Shown: one piece after another, positions 1 through 12,300 of the stretch
Position numbering within the stretch: position 1 is the stretch's first letter
Layout of the letters: the number at the start of each line of letters is the position of its first letter
Source: Amoebophrya sp. A120
Taxonomy: Eukaryota > Sar > Dinophyceae > Syndiniales > Amoebophryaceae
Length of the DNA stretch: 64,000 nt
Reading direction: 5' to 3'
Assembly: GCA_905178155.1 (NCBI GenBank)
Contig: CAJINV010000007.1
Coordinates: 3,862,265 to 3,926,264, forward strand
Translations under genes and position numbers: made by a program
Notes under the pieces: model-generated
Databases searched by the model: none
What the model was told of the DNA's origin: nothing
Seen by the model: the letters and a program-made list of their open reading frames with translations, nothing else

Positions 1-3000
1 GAGCAAGTTATAAGAGTCCAGGTAAGCTTCGAGACCGTCCGGCAGCAGGCGCAGCAAAAGGGGGTCGACGTGCCCAGGCAGCTGAAGGACCTGGGGTACA
101 ACCGCTTCGAGGACTTTATCCTGAGTTGCGAGCAGTTCACCTGGACCTGCGACCCGATGGCGCTGGCGGAGCTCGGGCCCGGGATGGTGCTGTACTTCGA
201 TTTTCTGAAGTATCTGATGTCCCTGGCCGCTTTTTTTTTCGTATGTTACCTCCCCGCGATGTTTGCCGTGGTCAAGGGGCAGGACGACCGAGAATTGGAG
301 TTGAAATCCTGGGTGGTATCCCCTGTAAAATCCTCTTCGCCTGCTCGCCCAGCTGTTCGACGTAGTTGTTCCAGTGGTCTTTAATACCACGACTCGTGGT
401 AAAGATAGGAAACCTAGTACTTGTGTGCGTGTCGTGTTCAAGACCTGGTCCTGGTGGTGCATTTCCATTTATTACGCTCATAGGCAACATGTGTATCATC
501 CTCGTCGTGTGGAGGGTCTTGTCTTTCTCACCACATGCTTAAGTACACATGTGGTTCGGCTTATGGCACAGCCGAGGGAGGAGGAGGTCAAGAAGAGGAC
601 TCTTTTACATTGCATACCAGATTGATTCCTTGACAGTGCCTGCCAGTGTGAATCCCCAGGGCGCGGGAGCCGTATTTACGTGGCTAATAAACAACAGCCC
701 CGCGGTGGTTCCGTCTTACTACTTCGCCATTGGCAACACAGGCAAGGGCGTGCTGAACGACAACTGGGTGATTGTTTTGTACTTGGTTTCTCTCTTCTTC
801 GGGGCCATCTCGGTCGGACCCTACTCCGTCCGCCAAGAGAGAATCGACCAGGAGTTATGCAGTTCTCAAACGTTACATTCTCAACTGTTACACGAATTTG
901 TGATGCAAAAACAGCAAAAGTGAAATGGGGAAGATTGCGCCTCTTGCAGTACAGGTTTGGCACAGATTTAGATACTGTTTAGCCCTTTGGAAATTTGTCA
1001 TGCGAAGCAGCTTGATGGTGTAGATGATGATGAGCGTTTTGCATGGCAAATTATGTAACAGCTGAGAATGTAACGCTTGAGAACGCCATAGGAGTGCGAC
1101 CTCGCCTCGGTGTACCCCAACGACTATGGTTTGTTCATCCGGAATCTGCCGCGGGACGAGTGCGAAGAGAGCAAAATCAAGGAATATTTTGAGCAGAACG
1201 CGCTACCGGGCGATCGCAACAACCGCTGCGAGGTCGTCAAGGTCATCATTGCCTGGGACAGTACGAACCACAAAATTCGAAGCCACTGAACCGTCCACCT
1301 AGAGGTCAGAGGAGCATCAAAACGCATGACAGCTACTTGATTTCGGCGAAGATTCGAACTTCAATATTTGTCATGCTGGTAGTTGACGTAGTGAAGGAAG
1401 AGGAATATGCAAAAGCCGTTTGTTTTTTATATCATGCATCGGCCGCATGAAGAATTTGATTTTCCATCTACCTGTGCGGTAAAACGAATTTTTCTCTGGA
1501 CACAAATCACCATGTTCAAGCAGTACAGCGACAAGCAAGCCCAGCTGGGTAAGCAGTACTTTACCTTGTTGCAAAAAGGCGCGGAAAAGGACGACCCCAA
1601 AGTGCTCGAGGTAAAAACGCAGTTTGAAGAGGTTACTAAGGAGCTAAAATCGCTGAAAGCCGGACAGAATCTGCAGGGATCCGGGTGCGCGATCGTGGTG
1701 TTGAAGCACCAGAAGGACCACCGGGCGGCGCTGGACAAGTGGGAGAGGTCCATATGGCTGAAGATGGTGCACGGGCTGAGTGAGTCGTTTCCGGTGTGTG
1801 CCTGTTTGGAGGGGTTTGTGGCCTATATGATGGGCACCCCCTTGTACAAAAACTCCGCCGGGGAGGGGCACCTGTTGAAGGTGACGCGGGCTCCGAACCC
1901 GTCGGACGTAAATTGGCAGGACCTGGGACGAGGTAACTGCGAGTCCTTGCTCCAGCGGTGGCAGCTGTATTCCGTGATGGGGGTATAGTCTTTCGCTTTT
2001 CATCTTTTGTAAGTACACAGTGTCCCGTGACATGCTGAAGTCAAGAAAAAGACAGCAGTGTATCTTCACGAATGGAAACTTATATTTATACATAGAAGCA
2101 TATAGCATATGCATATTCCTCACAACCTCCACAGGTTATGATTGGCGTCTGTTTCGTTTGCACGTGGTTGCTTTCTGAATGGGCGGACGATGAGGAGGGC
2201 AACATGTGGGTGAACATGACAACGGCACTGACCGTGGCCGCGCTGAACGGAATTTTGCTTTTCGCGTCCCGGTATTTGACGCAATTTGAGTACCACGAAA
2301 CCAAAACCTCTGAAGACGGGTCGACAACGAAGAAGATGACGGTGGTACCCTGTGGAAAAGCATCGCAGTATCTGTACGTGTACCTAACTCGAAGTATGTA
2401 ACTGTGTGTACGTATACTACACTGTGTGTAGCTGTACGTATACTAGCAGGATTACATGACTACAGACCCAGTTGTTTCTTACCGAGGTCTGCATGCTGAG
2501 CTTCATTTTCATTTTGATCCTTTAATTGATATTAAGATTGACATTTTTCATGCCACCTGTACATCGAAAAATGGGAATGCGATGCTTGTTTTGCAATCCA
2601 TACCTGGCCATGGTGATCAACACGGCCATCATTCAGTTTATTGTGTACCGCGACGACGAGCACTGGTTCCGAGACGGGGGGCTGGTCACACAGATGATGT
2701 TCATGGTGCTCACGCACGCGGTGATCATGCCCTGGTTTGGGATGATCGACATAGGCTTCAAGATGAAACAGTACGCTGCGAACAGAATCGACTGGGAAAA
2801 GACCAAGCTTCCGCAAGAAAAAATCAACGGCATGTACACCCCGTCGGAGCTGGATTTACCGCGCCGCTACGCCATTTCGCTGAAGATTTTCCTGACCGCG
2901 CTCCTCTGCCTGCCGCTTTTCCCCTGGGCCATGCCGTTTTGCGTCCTGGGCCTGATGCTGCAGTACGCGGTGGACAAATACATGCTGGTCACGAAATTTG

Positions 3001-5276
3001 CCCGGCCGGCGTTCACGAAGAACCCGGAAAACGCGTTCGATGCGCTGTCTTTGCTGCACGGCACCATGTCGCTCTTTGCGCCGCTCACCTTCTTCCTCTT
3101 CCTCCGACCGGCCTGCACCGACGACGTGAAGGGTTTTCTCACCGGTTTGTTATTCCCGGTCATGTTCGCATCCTTCGCGACGTACCTCCTCCCACTTCCC
3201 GTGTGGCGGACCTTCACCCGGACTTTCTGCTGCGTCATCGGTGGGTGCGACAAGGCGTTCTACGGGAAGGACATCGAGGACACGACGCACGATATGGACT
3301 ACTACACGGCGCAGATGATGTGGGGCAAGGGAATGAAGTACCACAAGTCTCACCCTTTGTACGCGGCGTTACCCGACAAGGTGAACCCGGAGAACATCCC
3401 CCGGCCGGGATCATCCCAAGCCGCGCAGCAAGGGGCACAGGTTGGAGCAGGCGGTCAGCAGACGGTGGTGGTGCCAACCTCTACCGTGCAGATGTTCCAG
3501 CAGAATCAGCAGGCGATTGAAGTTATGAATCGCAAGCGTTCTAATATCCTCGCACTAGACCACGAGGACGAAATTGCACATTTTTTTTTGGAAGGAGACC
3601 TCCTCGTCGAAATTGTCATATTACAGTTGCAGATTCATTGTTATGTCACTGTCAGCAACAGTAGACGAGCAAGCAGATGCAGCAGATCCATCATGCCAGA
3701 CTGCAATTGAATTCATTGTTGTATGAGTCAGAGTCGTGCGCCGATAGTGCTTTTGTGGTGCATAGAGGTGAACTTGGCGAATGTCTTGATCAGCTACGAC
3801 CAGGTGAATCGGGCGGGCGCCGCGAACGCGGTTGTGATCCCGGCGTCGGATGTGCAAGTGTCCAACAATTACGGTGGCGGAAACGCGAACACTGTGCAAA
3901 CCTCTGGTGTGGTGGTGCAGCAGAGCTCCCAGCACTTCACGGTGGACCCTTATGGGGGAGGGAGGCAACAAGGTTCCTACGGAGGCGGGTCAGCCTATGG
4001 GTACGGCGGTTACGGTGGGGGCAATTACGTGATGAACTTTGGCGCCGCGCGAATGAATTACCAACCAGCCCCGGGGCAAATTGTTATTCCCGCGGCCCCT
4101 GCCACGGTGGACCCACGACAATCGGCTGGTATGATGGTGCAACAGCCCACTGTCGTCCAGCCCAATATCTACGGTGGTCAGCAGGCGCAACAGGTACAAA
4201 CCTTTCCTCCTCAACAAGTAAATCAAAACTATAATCAAAGCGGCCGCGGCGGTAGATCCTCATCTGGCGGGGGGTCTATTGTGCAAAATGTGTACAACTT
4301 CGGCCAAAGTGCCTACAACGCGTACAACAGGAAACGCAACAACGCGTATGACAGGACGCGTAACATTAGCATCCGGCCACCTCGTACTTCGAAAAAACTT
4401 CAAAAAGACTTCAAAGATGAGTTCAGTGCGAGTTCAATACGAACGCCGACAAAATCCTAAATTTATCATAAAGTCATTTGACCTGTTGCAAAATCGAAGA
4501 GAGCCAGCGTCTCTGTCGAAAGTCGGCTGACTTTGCGTAAAGTTTGCAATAACTCAAATGACTTTTTGCGGAATTTGCACCAAAAAAGTCAATTGACTTT
4601 GTGCTAATTTCACGAAAAGTCAAATGCCTTTTCCTGAATTCGGCTCATTTCACAGACAGGCAGCAAAAGTTTGAAGAATGTGCCCAATTTTTTTGCAGAA
4701 GTCAGTTGACTTTTTTGGAAATTAGCATAAAGTCAATTGACTTTTTTTGATGCAAATGCCGCGCAAAGTCATTTGACCTTGCCTGGAAGTTGTCAAAAGT
4801 CAAGTGACCTGTGCCCTTTTTGAAGTCAACGGATTTGGGCAAATTATTGAACTCGGACTGAACTCGGACTGAACTCGTAATGAACTCGCTTTTGAACTCG
4901 TGCTCCGGTCTTTTTGAAAACTCTAAAAGTGCGAGGTGGTCCCGTGCTAAGTAACAACAATCAACAACACAACTACCACAACAACTCTTCTTCCCAGCAG
5001 ACCTATAATTCTTCCTCCTACCAAAACCAATACCAAAATCAAAATCAGCCACAGTACCAGTCCAACCACCAAGCGCAGTACCAGCCGGGCGGCGGGCAAT
5101 ACATCGCCGCGGCGGCGCCCGTGGTCGTCGCAGCGAGCCAAGTGCAGTACCAGAATCCCGGGGCGGGAGGCGGTTACCAGCAGCCACAGCAGTATGGGGG
5201 ACCAGGGTACGGGGGCGGTGGGAATAACCAACCCGTGATAATATCTGCAGCGGATGTACAGGTCGTGAGGCAGTAG
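1..5276 (+). CDS. OSCA/TMEM63 (CSC1-like) membrane channel, 5' truncated
   Basis: The frame is open from base 1, so the N-terminus lies outside the window. Exons encode, in order: hydrophobic helices around 196-280 and 700-820; a cytosolic RRM-like domain with GLFIRNLP (about 1125-1150) and a charged helical hairpin (1520-1680); the family signature APNPSDVNWQDLG (1890-1930); then further membrane helices (2135-2280 and 2600-3240). Known family: OSCA/TMEM63 proteins are mechanically or osmotically gated cation channels of the plasma membrane or endomembranes. The C-terminal tail from about 3400 is rich in Gln, Gly, Asn and Tyr and ends in VVRQ and a stop. Inferred introns are about 316-617, 856-1095, 1259-1520, 1983-2134 (GT-AG), about 2395-2600, 3533-3811 (between TGAATCG repeats) and about 4377-4937. 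Family assignment is firm. Some boundaries, especially 1259-1520 and 2395-2600, are uncertain. Confidence 0.83.
316..617 (+). mobile_element. Introner-like element in channel gene
   Basis: The arms TATCCCCTGTAAAATCCTCT (left, from 317) and AGGACTCTTTTACATTGCATA (right, to 616) are imperfect inverted repeats. Removing 316-617 joins two open frames (..LKSWV and QIDSLTV..). No clear target duplication is visible here, so the ends may be off by a base or two. Confidence 0.6.
856..1095 (+). mobile_element. Introner-like element with 5-bp duplication GGAGT
   Basis: Inverted arms of about 36 bp: TATGCAGTTCTCAAACGTTA at the left end and its imperfect complement, ending GAGAACGCCATA, at 1090. GGAGT at 851-855 is repeated at 1091-1095. 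Removing one repeat plus the element gives RIDQE-CDLASVYPND, which runs into the RRM-like domain of the channel. Confidence 0.85.
4377..4937 (+). mobile_element. Inverted-repeat intron carrying a palindrome array
   Basis: The left end (ACCTCGTACTTCGAAAAAAC) and right end (..CTAAAAGTGCGAGGT) form an imperfect inverted repeat of about 60 bp that includes GAGTTCA blocks. The flanking frames are the same, and the protein composition (Gly/Asn/Gln-rich) continues across. The core holds an array of AAGTCAnnTGACTT palindromes. Exact ends are uncertain by 1-3 bases. Confidence 0.65.
4471..4835. repeat. Array of about ten AAGTCA-NN-TGACTT palindromes
   Basis: Copies start near 4471, 4519, 4551, 4584, 4614, 4697, 4728, 4765, 4796 and 4823. 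Most are 27-49 bp apart, with one 82-bp gap. Typical copies are AAGTCAATTGACTTT and AAGTCATTTGACCT. Each copy is a short self-complementary unit embedded in AT-rich sequence inside the last intron of the channel gene. Confidence 0.8.
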
Positions 5277-6367
5277 TGAATTGCTGACGAGATTTCATCT
5301 CTGGAGACTGAACCCGTGGTGATTTTTTGTATACTCATATTTGTCAAAGTCAATCTCTTTGGTTCGAGCTGCTAGCTCGCGGCGTTTTTTTTCAATACTG
5401 ACACGACGTTGCCACGAGAGTCATAAAGTGCTCCGGTTCTGCTCTCTGTGTGCCCTGAGTTTTGATTTGGTTTTTTTACTTCAACTTTGACACCAAATAT
5501 CTGCACTGCAAAGGCCCTGCGCATGATGATGAGATGATGTTCTTGTAGGACGACGTGTCACAACGCAGATGAATGGAATTGTGTGCACTTCTTCGAGGAG
5601 GTGGGCAACTTTATAAATTCCCACACCTAGTGGTCGTAAAAAATACCAAACCGCTTTTCGGAGCTTGCTTCAGCAGGAGACTGCATACACTATACTGTTG
5701 ACGGCGAGAGTTCATCAAAGTCGAATAAAAGTAAATCTTTCTCTTTGCTGGTGCCTCATTTTAGATGCTGTGAACGTCCGAATAAGTAGAAATTACATGT
5801 TTGATTTCGTAAGAGTTGAGAGAGAGCTGCATGCTAAGCAAGCGGAGCGCGATTCGTCCGTAGTTTGGGAGATTTACATTTTCTGATTTCGTGGTTGCGT
5901 GCTAGACAAGTGGTTGATGAGTGTTCACGAGGAGAGCTTTGACTTCCAGTGAGTGGTGCGAGTGTGAGTGAAATTGCGATTGCCAACGTCGTAGCTCCAC
6001 CGTAAGAACAAAATGCGACATGTCAATTCGTGAATGGTATTTGAATTTATATGATATTTCTGTCCATCATCGTGTTATTTTCATCGAGGAGGACGATCGT
6101 CTTGAATCTGTAAGAATTTCCACCGATGTCCGTTGCCAAAAAAAAAACATGGCAGATCAAGATTTATTCATGATTCCCTTCCAGCAGGTCCTTCGGCTTA
6201 CCAAAGCTGGCTTCGCTAGTATCGTTTTCGTTGCGACTACGACGATGAAGACGCTACATACATATATACTTGATGCTTTGATAATGTCCCGAGAGCGACG
6301 AGATCGTCGTAGTTGCCGCAAAAATGATGAAAGCACAGGCAAGCTAGCATACTAGCGCGACATCAAG
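5277..6367. other. Intergenic region, no gene seen
   Basis: This stretch lies between the stop of the channel gene and the ATG of the next gene. An open frame at 6020-6355 has no low-complexity bias, motif or family resemblance and was not accepted. No RNA gene or repeat was recognised. Confidence 0.5.
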
Positions 6368-9300
6368 ATGGACCGCGTCCCATCCATCAAGGTCGTTCAC
6401 GACCGCCTGCACCCGGCGTTGTCCCGGACCCAGACCTTCTTCGGCTCCCTTTTTGGGCGCAAAGCGGCGCAGGATCGAAAGGATGCAGAAGCGGACAACG
6501 ACGAGGCTGAAGACCACGAGGAGGGCGAGCACAGCAAGGACGGCAATGGTAAGGGGAAAAAGAAAAAGAACGGCAAGAATGGAAAAAAGTCCTCAAAATC
6601 GACGAAATCCAAGGAGAAGTCCGACACCCACGAGGACGGGACGCCGGGGGACCTGAACCTGGACGACGATGAGCCGGAGGAAACGGAGGAGGAAAAAAAG
6701 CGGCGGAAGCGGCGGGAGCGGGCCGAGCAAAAGGCACGGGAGCTGGACGCGAGCAAGAGTCCGGAGGAAAAAGCGCTGGACGAAGAGTTCCGGAAGATGG
6801 TGAACTTGAAAAAGAAAATCAAGAAGGAAATCAAACAGCTCGGGACCGACCCGGGCAAGCCGCCAGACGTGGAGGACTTCTACAAAACCTATCCGCTGAA
6901 AATTAACCATCCCCATCCAGTTTGTCATGCAAAACATACACAAAGTCCTCTGTTTGTCATGCACAAAGTGGTTGGGAATGGTCAATTTTCACGGAATAAA
7001 ACCGCAGACTTTTTGCATAAAAGGCTCTTCAAGGAGGATGAGATAGACGCGCTGGAATTGGCAAACGTGGAGGTGCCCGCGACCCCGGAGGAAACGGAAG
7101 ACCAAAAGAAGGAGAGATTGAAGAAAAAAAAATTGAAGAAAATGAAGCAGTCACAGTGTATTGCTCGTTTCGTTCTTGTATTTTGATAGCTGGGTTATTT
7201 CGGTTTTGCTTTTGCGTTGCTGTAATGCTGTGCTTGGGTTTATTCTTTTTTGTTCGATGATGATGATGATGTTTGTGAAAACGTTTTCACTGCGCATGTA
7301 GTTCATTTTCATTCTGAGCAGCTGTATTACACATGGAGTTTTGATAAGTGATGTTGTCCTATGGATTTTATTCAATTTACCCCACAACCACCCTAGCCGG
7401 AGACTACCCCCCGGCCTCCGAGCGGTTGAAGTACCGGCACAAGGTCCTGCAGCCACTGTCCATGCAGATGAAGCGGTACATTTACAAGGACTTCAAGCTC
7501 GAAAACCGGTATGACGACGAGATTTTCGTGGATGATAATTTGGACGACGAGAAGGTGAAGATCATGTTGGACCTTGGGTTCCAGTACGACGATCTGTACG
7601 ACGAGGAGACCGGCGACCCCGTGGAATACACGAAACGGGAATATCCAGGAAAAAACACCCATCCCCATCCATTTTTTGCATGACAAACAAAGGAATTTAT
7701 ACATGTTTTGCATGACAAATTGGATGGGGATGGGTGTTTTTTCCTGGATAGGGAACTGCGGGACATGGTCGCGCGGAGAAATTTATGCTGTGCAAAAGTA
7801 TCGTACTCGTACTAATTGCAAATATGCATGACAAATCTTCCTCCAAAGGTAAAACAGCATTACAACTGCGCCTTTTCTTCTTGCGAAAATTTGTAATGCA
7901 ACCTATACTACTACGTTACTTTTGCAATGCACAAAATTTCGAGCTGCAATTCCGCCTCGGGGAGTCGCCGACGCGCAAGTGGCGGCAGGACGCCCGGTTC
8001 CTCGGCGGAGAGCGGGGGTTGCTGGCGAAGCAGTTAAAGTCCCCGGGCATGATGCTCACGGACGAGGACATCGACAGGGAGGACGAAGTAAAACTACTTT
8101 GCCATAATTTACTTATTAACATCGACAATGAGTTGACGTTTTGACGTGCGGCTGCACCAATGCGCACGCGTGTGAAATTGTCATGCGCGAAAATTAATCA
8201 TCGATCGGGAGCACATAATACATCTGAAATCTTCAAAATCTTCTCAAAAAGGAAATGGACGAGCGCTACTCTGATGGATACGCCATGTGGGTTGAGCAAC
8301 AGCAGTGGAACTTGTACTACGAGACGCTCGCAGACGAGCTGGAACAAAATATGCATTGCAAAAGTTCTTGAAGCATCCATCGTACTAAAAGTACCAACTT
8401 TTGCATCTGAAATTGTATCCATCTCGAAAGGCATCAAGATGGAATCTGTGATGCTCGTGTAGATAGCAACCTACAAGAACTTGTTGTACTAGTTTTGTGA
8501 TGCAATATCGCGACTTAGTGCGGTAGAATTAGTGCGAGTACGAACATTGACGATACTTTTGCATTGGATAGAGAAGCTCCAGAAGCAGATGGCGAAGTAC
8601 GACGCGACGCACGGTGGGATCGGAAAGCAAGCGCTGATCGGCCGCCGGTTGAAGCACTCTTTGTCCCCCAGAAGCCGACAGAAGTTGAAACACGCGCTGC
8701 AGTCTCACGACCCGGACTCGTTCCCGCTGCCGTTGAATCTCCGAGACGAGGAGATCAAGCAAAAACGAAAGGAGATGAAGGAGGCTGGCGTGCGGCACAA
8801 CGTCCGCGCGCCCCCGCCACCCCCGCTGCCGAAGCGCGAATGGTTCGAGAGAATCGGGGTCGAAGAGGGAGTGCGCACCCCGCAGTCGGACGGGGATATT
8901 TCGAACGCGGAGAGGGAGATCAGAGAGCAGCTGAATCTATCCAAGGAAAAAACATTGTAGGTGTAACTTTCTTGGAGGATTAGCATGACAAATATGTCTC
9001 GCATGACAGCAAAAACCTGTCATGCGCAGATAGTACGGGAAACGCCCTTGAATGGACCCTACTATGCAGGCTCAGCATGACAGGCGCAATCAATTTGGAT
9101 GCTGCGCATCACAAATTTTTTACGCTAACAACGTTTTTTTCTTGGATAGAATCAGGAGCTGGAAGACTACTTGCTTGCCAACGCCGATGCCTACGACGAC
9201 TTCGACAGCCCCATGGCGCAGAAGGTCAAGGGCTTCGGGTACTTGTCTTCGTCGGGCAGTTATGAAATGCAAAAATGTCTGGGTCTGGAAACTTGTGATG

Positions 9301-12300
9301 CTAAAAATGCATGATGAAAACACTTTCGAATGCAGTCCGGCATGACAACTTCCCAAAACGCTTTCTCATAGGCAATCCGCATGAGAAACTGCGTTTTTGC
9401 ATGACAAACGAGGCTGCGACTTTTGCTGGTTATGCGATACAGATTTTCTAGGTATGGTAAGCTAGCATTACAAGTTCCAACCTTCCAGACCCAGACATTT
9501 TTACAATCCATAGCAGTCAATCCGGCGGTGGGCAGGACGGCACGGAAGTCGGTTTAGGGGGTAGCTCGAAGACGATCAAGAAAAAGAAATCCATCTTTTC
9601 CTCCATCGACCTGCCCGGCGCGAGCATCGCGCGGGGGGTCGCCTCCGTGTTCGGGCAGCAAGAGGAGAAGGAGCTGAAGGGCATAGACCTAGTGCAGGCG
9701 GGGCGGACCAGCTTCAACATGGCGGCGTACACCGGGGCGGACGGAGGCAGAGCGGGTTTGAAGTACGCGTTTACGAACACGGAGAAGCGGAACGCGCGAG
9801 AGCGGGACCAAATGTTGGACGAGCGAGACGAGTTGTTAGAAAAGCGGGAGTATGCATTGCAAAAGTACTTATCGTACTCGTGTAAGTGCATTAGAAATTT
9901 TGTCCTCAGCGTTAGAAATTTGCAATGCGGATTTACCTTTAAGAAAAAGATTTGTCGTGACTGCAATCACTACGAGTACGAAACCTTTGCACAGCATAAG
10001 GAGGACAAGGCCGACGAGCTGGATGAGGAAAGAAAACTCCTCGACGCGCAGTTGGCAGAGATGAGCTCGCCGTCGATTCTGCAGCAAAGCCAGCCGAAGG
10101 AGGGCGAGCACAAGTCGCCGCCGCGGGAGACAAAGGGGGACAGTTTTTACAGTTCATCGCGAAGTAGAAACAGCTTTTCGAATCCGTACGATTTTTCCGC
10201 AACCGCAGCGAGGGGGAGGAAGCTTCGGTCCCAGATGCGAGCGAGGTTTCACCAGAAAAACCACGAAAACTTCTATGTGGATGGCGAGCATAGCGCGGTG
10301 GTGCCAGAGGAAGGGATGGACGAGGAAAACCAAACAGCAGAAAAAGGAAAAGCAACTACAACAGCATTCTCATTCAGTACCGAAGGAGAAGCAACAGAAC
10401 ATCAAGAAGTTGAGGAACCATTCCCCGACTACTACTTCTTTCCCCCAACGACCCCGACGAGCACCAGCAGCACCCTTTTTTTCGAAGGCGAGCACAGCAT
10501 GCGCGCTCCGCCGCCCCCTCCCGAGGACCCACCGGTGCCGATCGCGTTGTACTTCCCCGATCCGGACTTTGAGCAAAATGACGAAGATGACGACCAGAAT
10601 GCAGAGGACCAGGAGGCCGCGATCCGGGAAGCCATGATGGTGAGTCAAGCGCAGGTTTCCGGCGAGGAAAACGAAAATAACGAAACCGACGAGCCAAGTG
10701 GCAGTAGAAGCAAGGACCACTTGATGGACTCCAGCCTAAAGAAAACCATGTCCGGCGGGCTGGAAGTGATAGAAGAGGGGGAGGGGGAGGAGGGAATGGA
10801 CTTGAACAGGGAGGGAAGTAAGGAATCCGTGCAAGAAAGTAGGCAGTCCGGAGATGTTTATGATAACGCTGACGGTGCTGGTAGAGGAGCAGAAGTAAAT
10901 GGGCAACTACAAGTCATCGATCCCGCTGCTGATCCGCTACAGAAATCGCAGGATGATTCCCTGGTTCTGTATGACACGATGGTCGACGGTAGACTGGTGA
11001 TGGCGGGGGAAGAAAACGTGGACATGACGGGCATCCCGAACCGCGACCGGGAGGACTACGAGCGGCCGAAGAGCCGCGAGCGAGACGAAAATTCCGACCT
11101 CCCCTCCTCCTCCGCGAGCTCGGGGGGCTCGGTGATTCACCTGAAGTGGGTCGCGCCGCCAAACGAAAATCCCGACGCCAGCTACCGGCTACCCCGACCG
11201 CCACTGGCCTTGGGCGTGGACTTGGACGGCGCGATTGCGAACATCAAACAGACCAAGGAACTCCACGCGGCGGCGTTGGAGAAGAAGCAAAAATTCGGGG
11301 AGCAGATGGTGAAAAAGCACGCGCCCAACGCGAAGAAGTACCTGCAATACGGGGCGGAGGTGGAGCAGATTTTGCGAAGGTCCAAGCACAGCGTCGAAGA
11401 GTACCAGCGGAAGCAGTACAAGCGGAAACTGCAGCGAGATCCGCCCCAGAAGACCAACGTGCGGGACCCGGCGTCTTGGGTGAAAGTGTTCCACTTCGAC
11501 ACCATGACGACGAGCTACTGGCGCTTATCAAATGCAAAAGCATCGTACTCGTACTAATCGCAGACACGCATGACAAATCTGATTCCAAAGGTAAATCAGC
11601 ATGACAAATTCCCTTTTACGTTCTGAGGATGAAATTTGTCATGCGATTTATAGATACTAGTGCGATACTTTTGCAATGCATAGCGCTACGAAGCATACAA
11701 CTTCGTCCTGCACGCATTGGACGCGACAAAGGACGTGATCCCGGTGACAAAACGGAACTTCGAGGTTTTCCAGCGAAAATTCGAAGAAGGAACGCTGCGG
11801 CAACAGGCAGAGGAGGTACTTACTTACTTTCATTTGTTTTTTTCTTTTGTCATGATAGCGTGTTTCCTTTGTGAACACAGAACAAGCAATAGCTCAAGTA
11901 ACAAATCTTCTGTGCAATGAAGCTTTGGTGTCCCTACCTACCAACATCCCTTTGTGCCCACCGCAACGTCAAAACACACGACGCGAATAATAAACTTCCA
12001 GGAGCGCAAGCGCCTAGAAGAGGAGGCTAAAGCGTTGGAGAGGAGCAAAAAACGTGTGAACCCCTTCGGCAAACGCATTTCTTTCGAGGACGAGGACGCC
12101 GGTGACATCGTGATTGACCAAGGCAGCGATGACACGGACGACGATGCGGAGGACTACGATCCCTACAGCTTCTTCGAGGGCAAACACGAGGCCGTAATCC
12201 CCCCGTCCGATCCCCCTATCGTTCCAAGAATCCCGGCCGCAACGGACACGCCTTCCGCATCCTCCGCCTTTTCCGCCGGGACCCGGCAGTCCTCCGGAGC

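Noticed and set aside
6020-6355. 111-residue forward frame before the large protein gene
   Set aside because: No similarity or composition like the exons around it; the next gene has a clear ATG at 6368.
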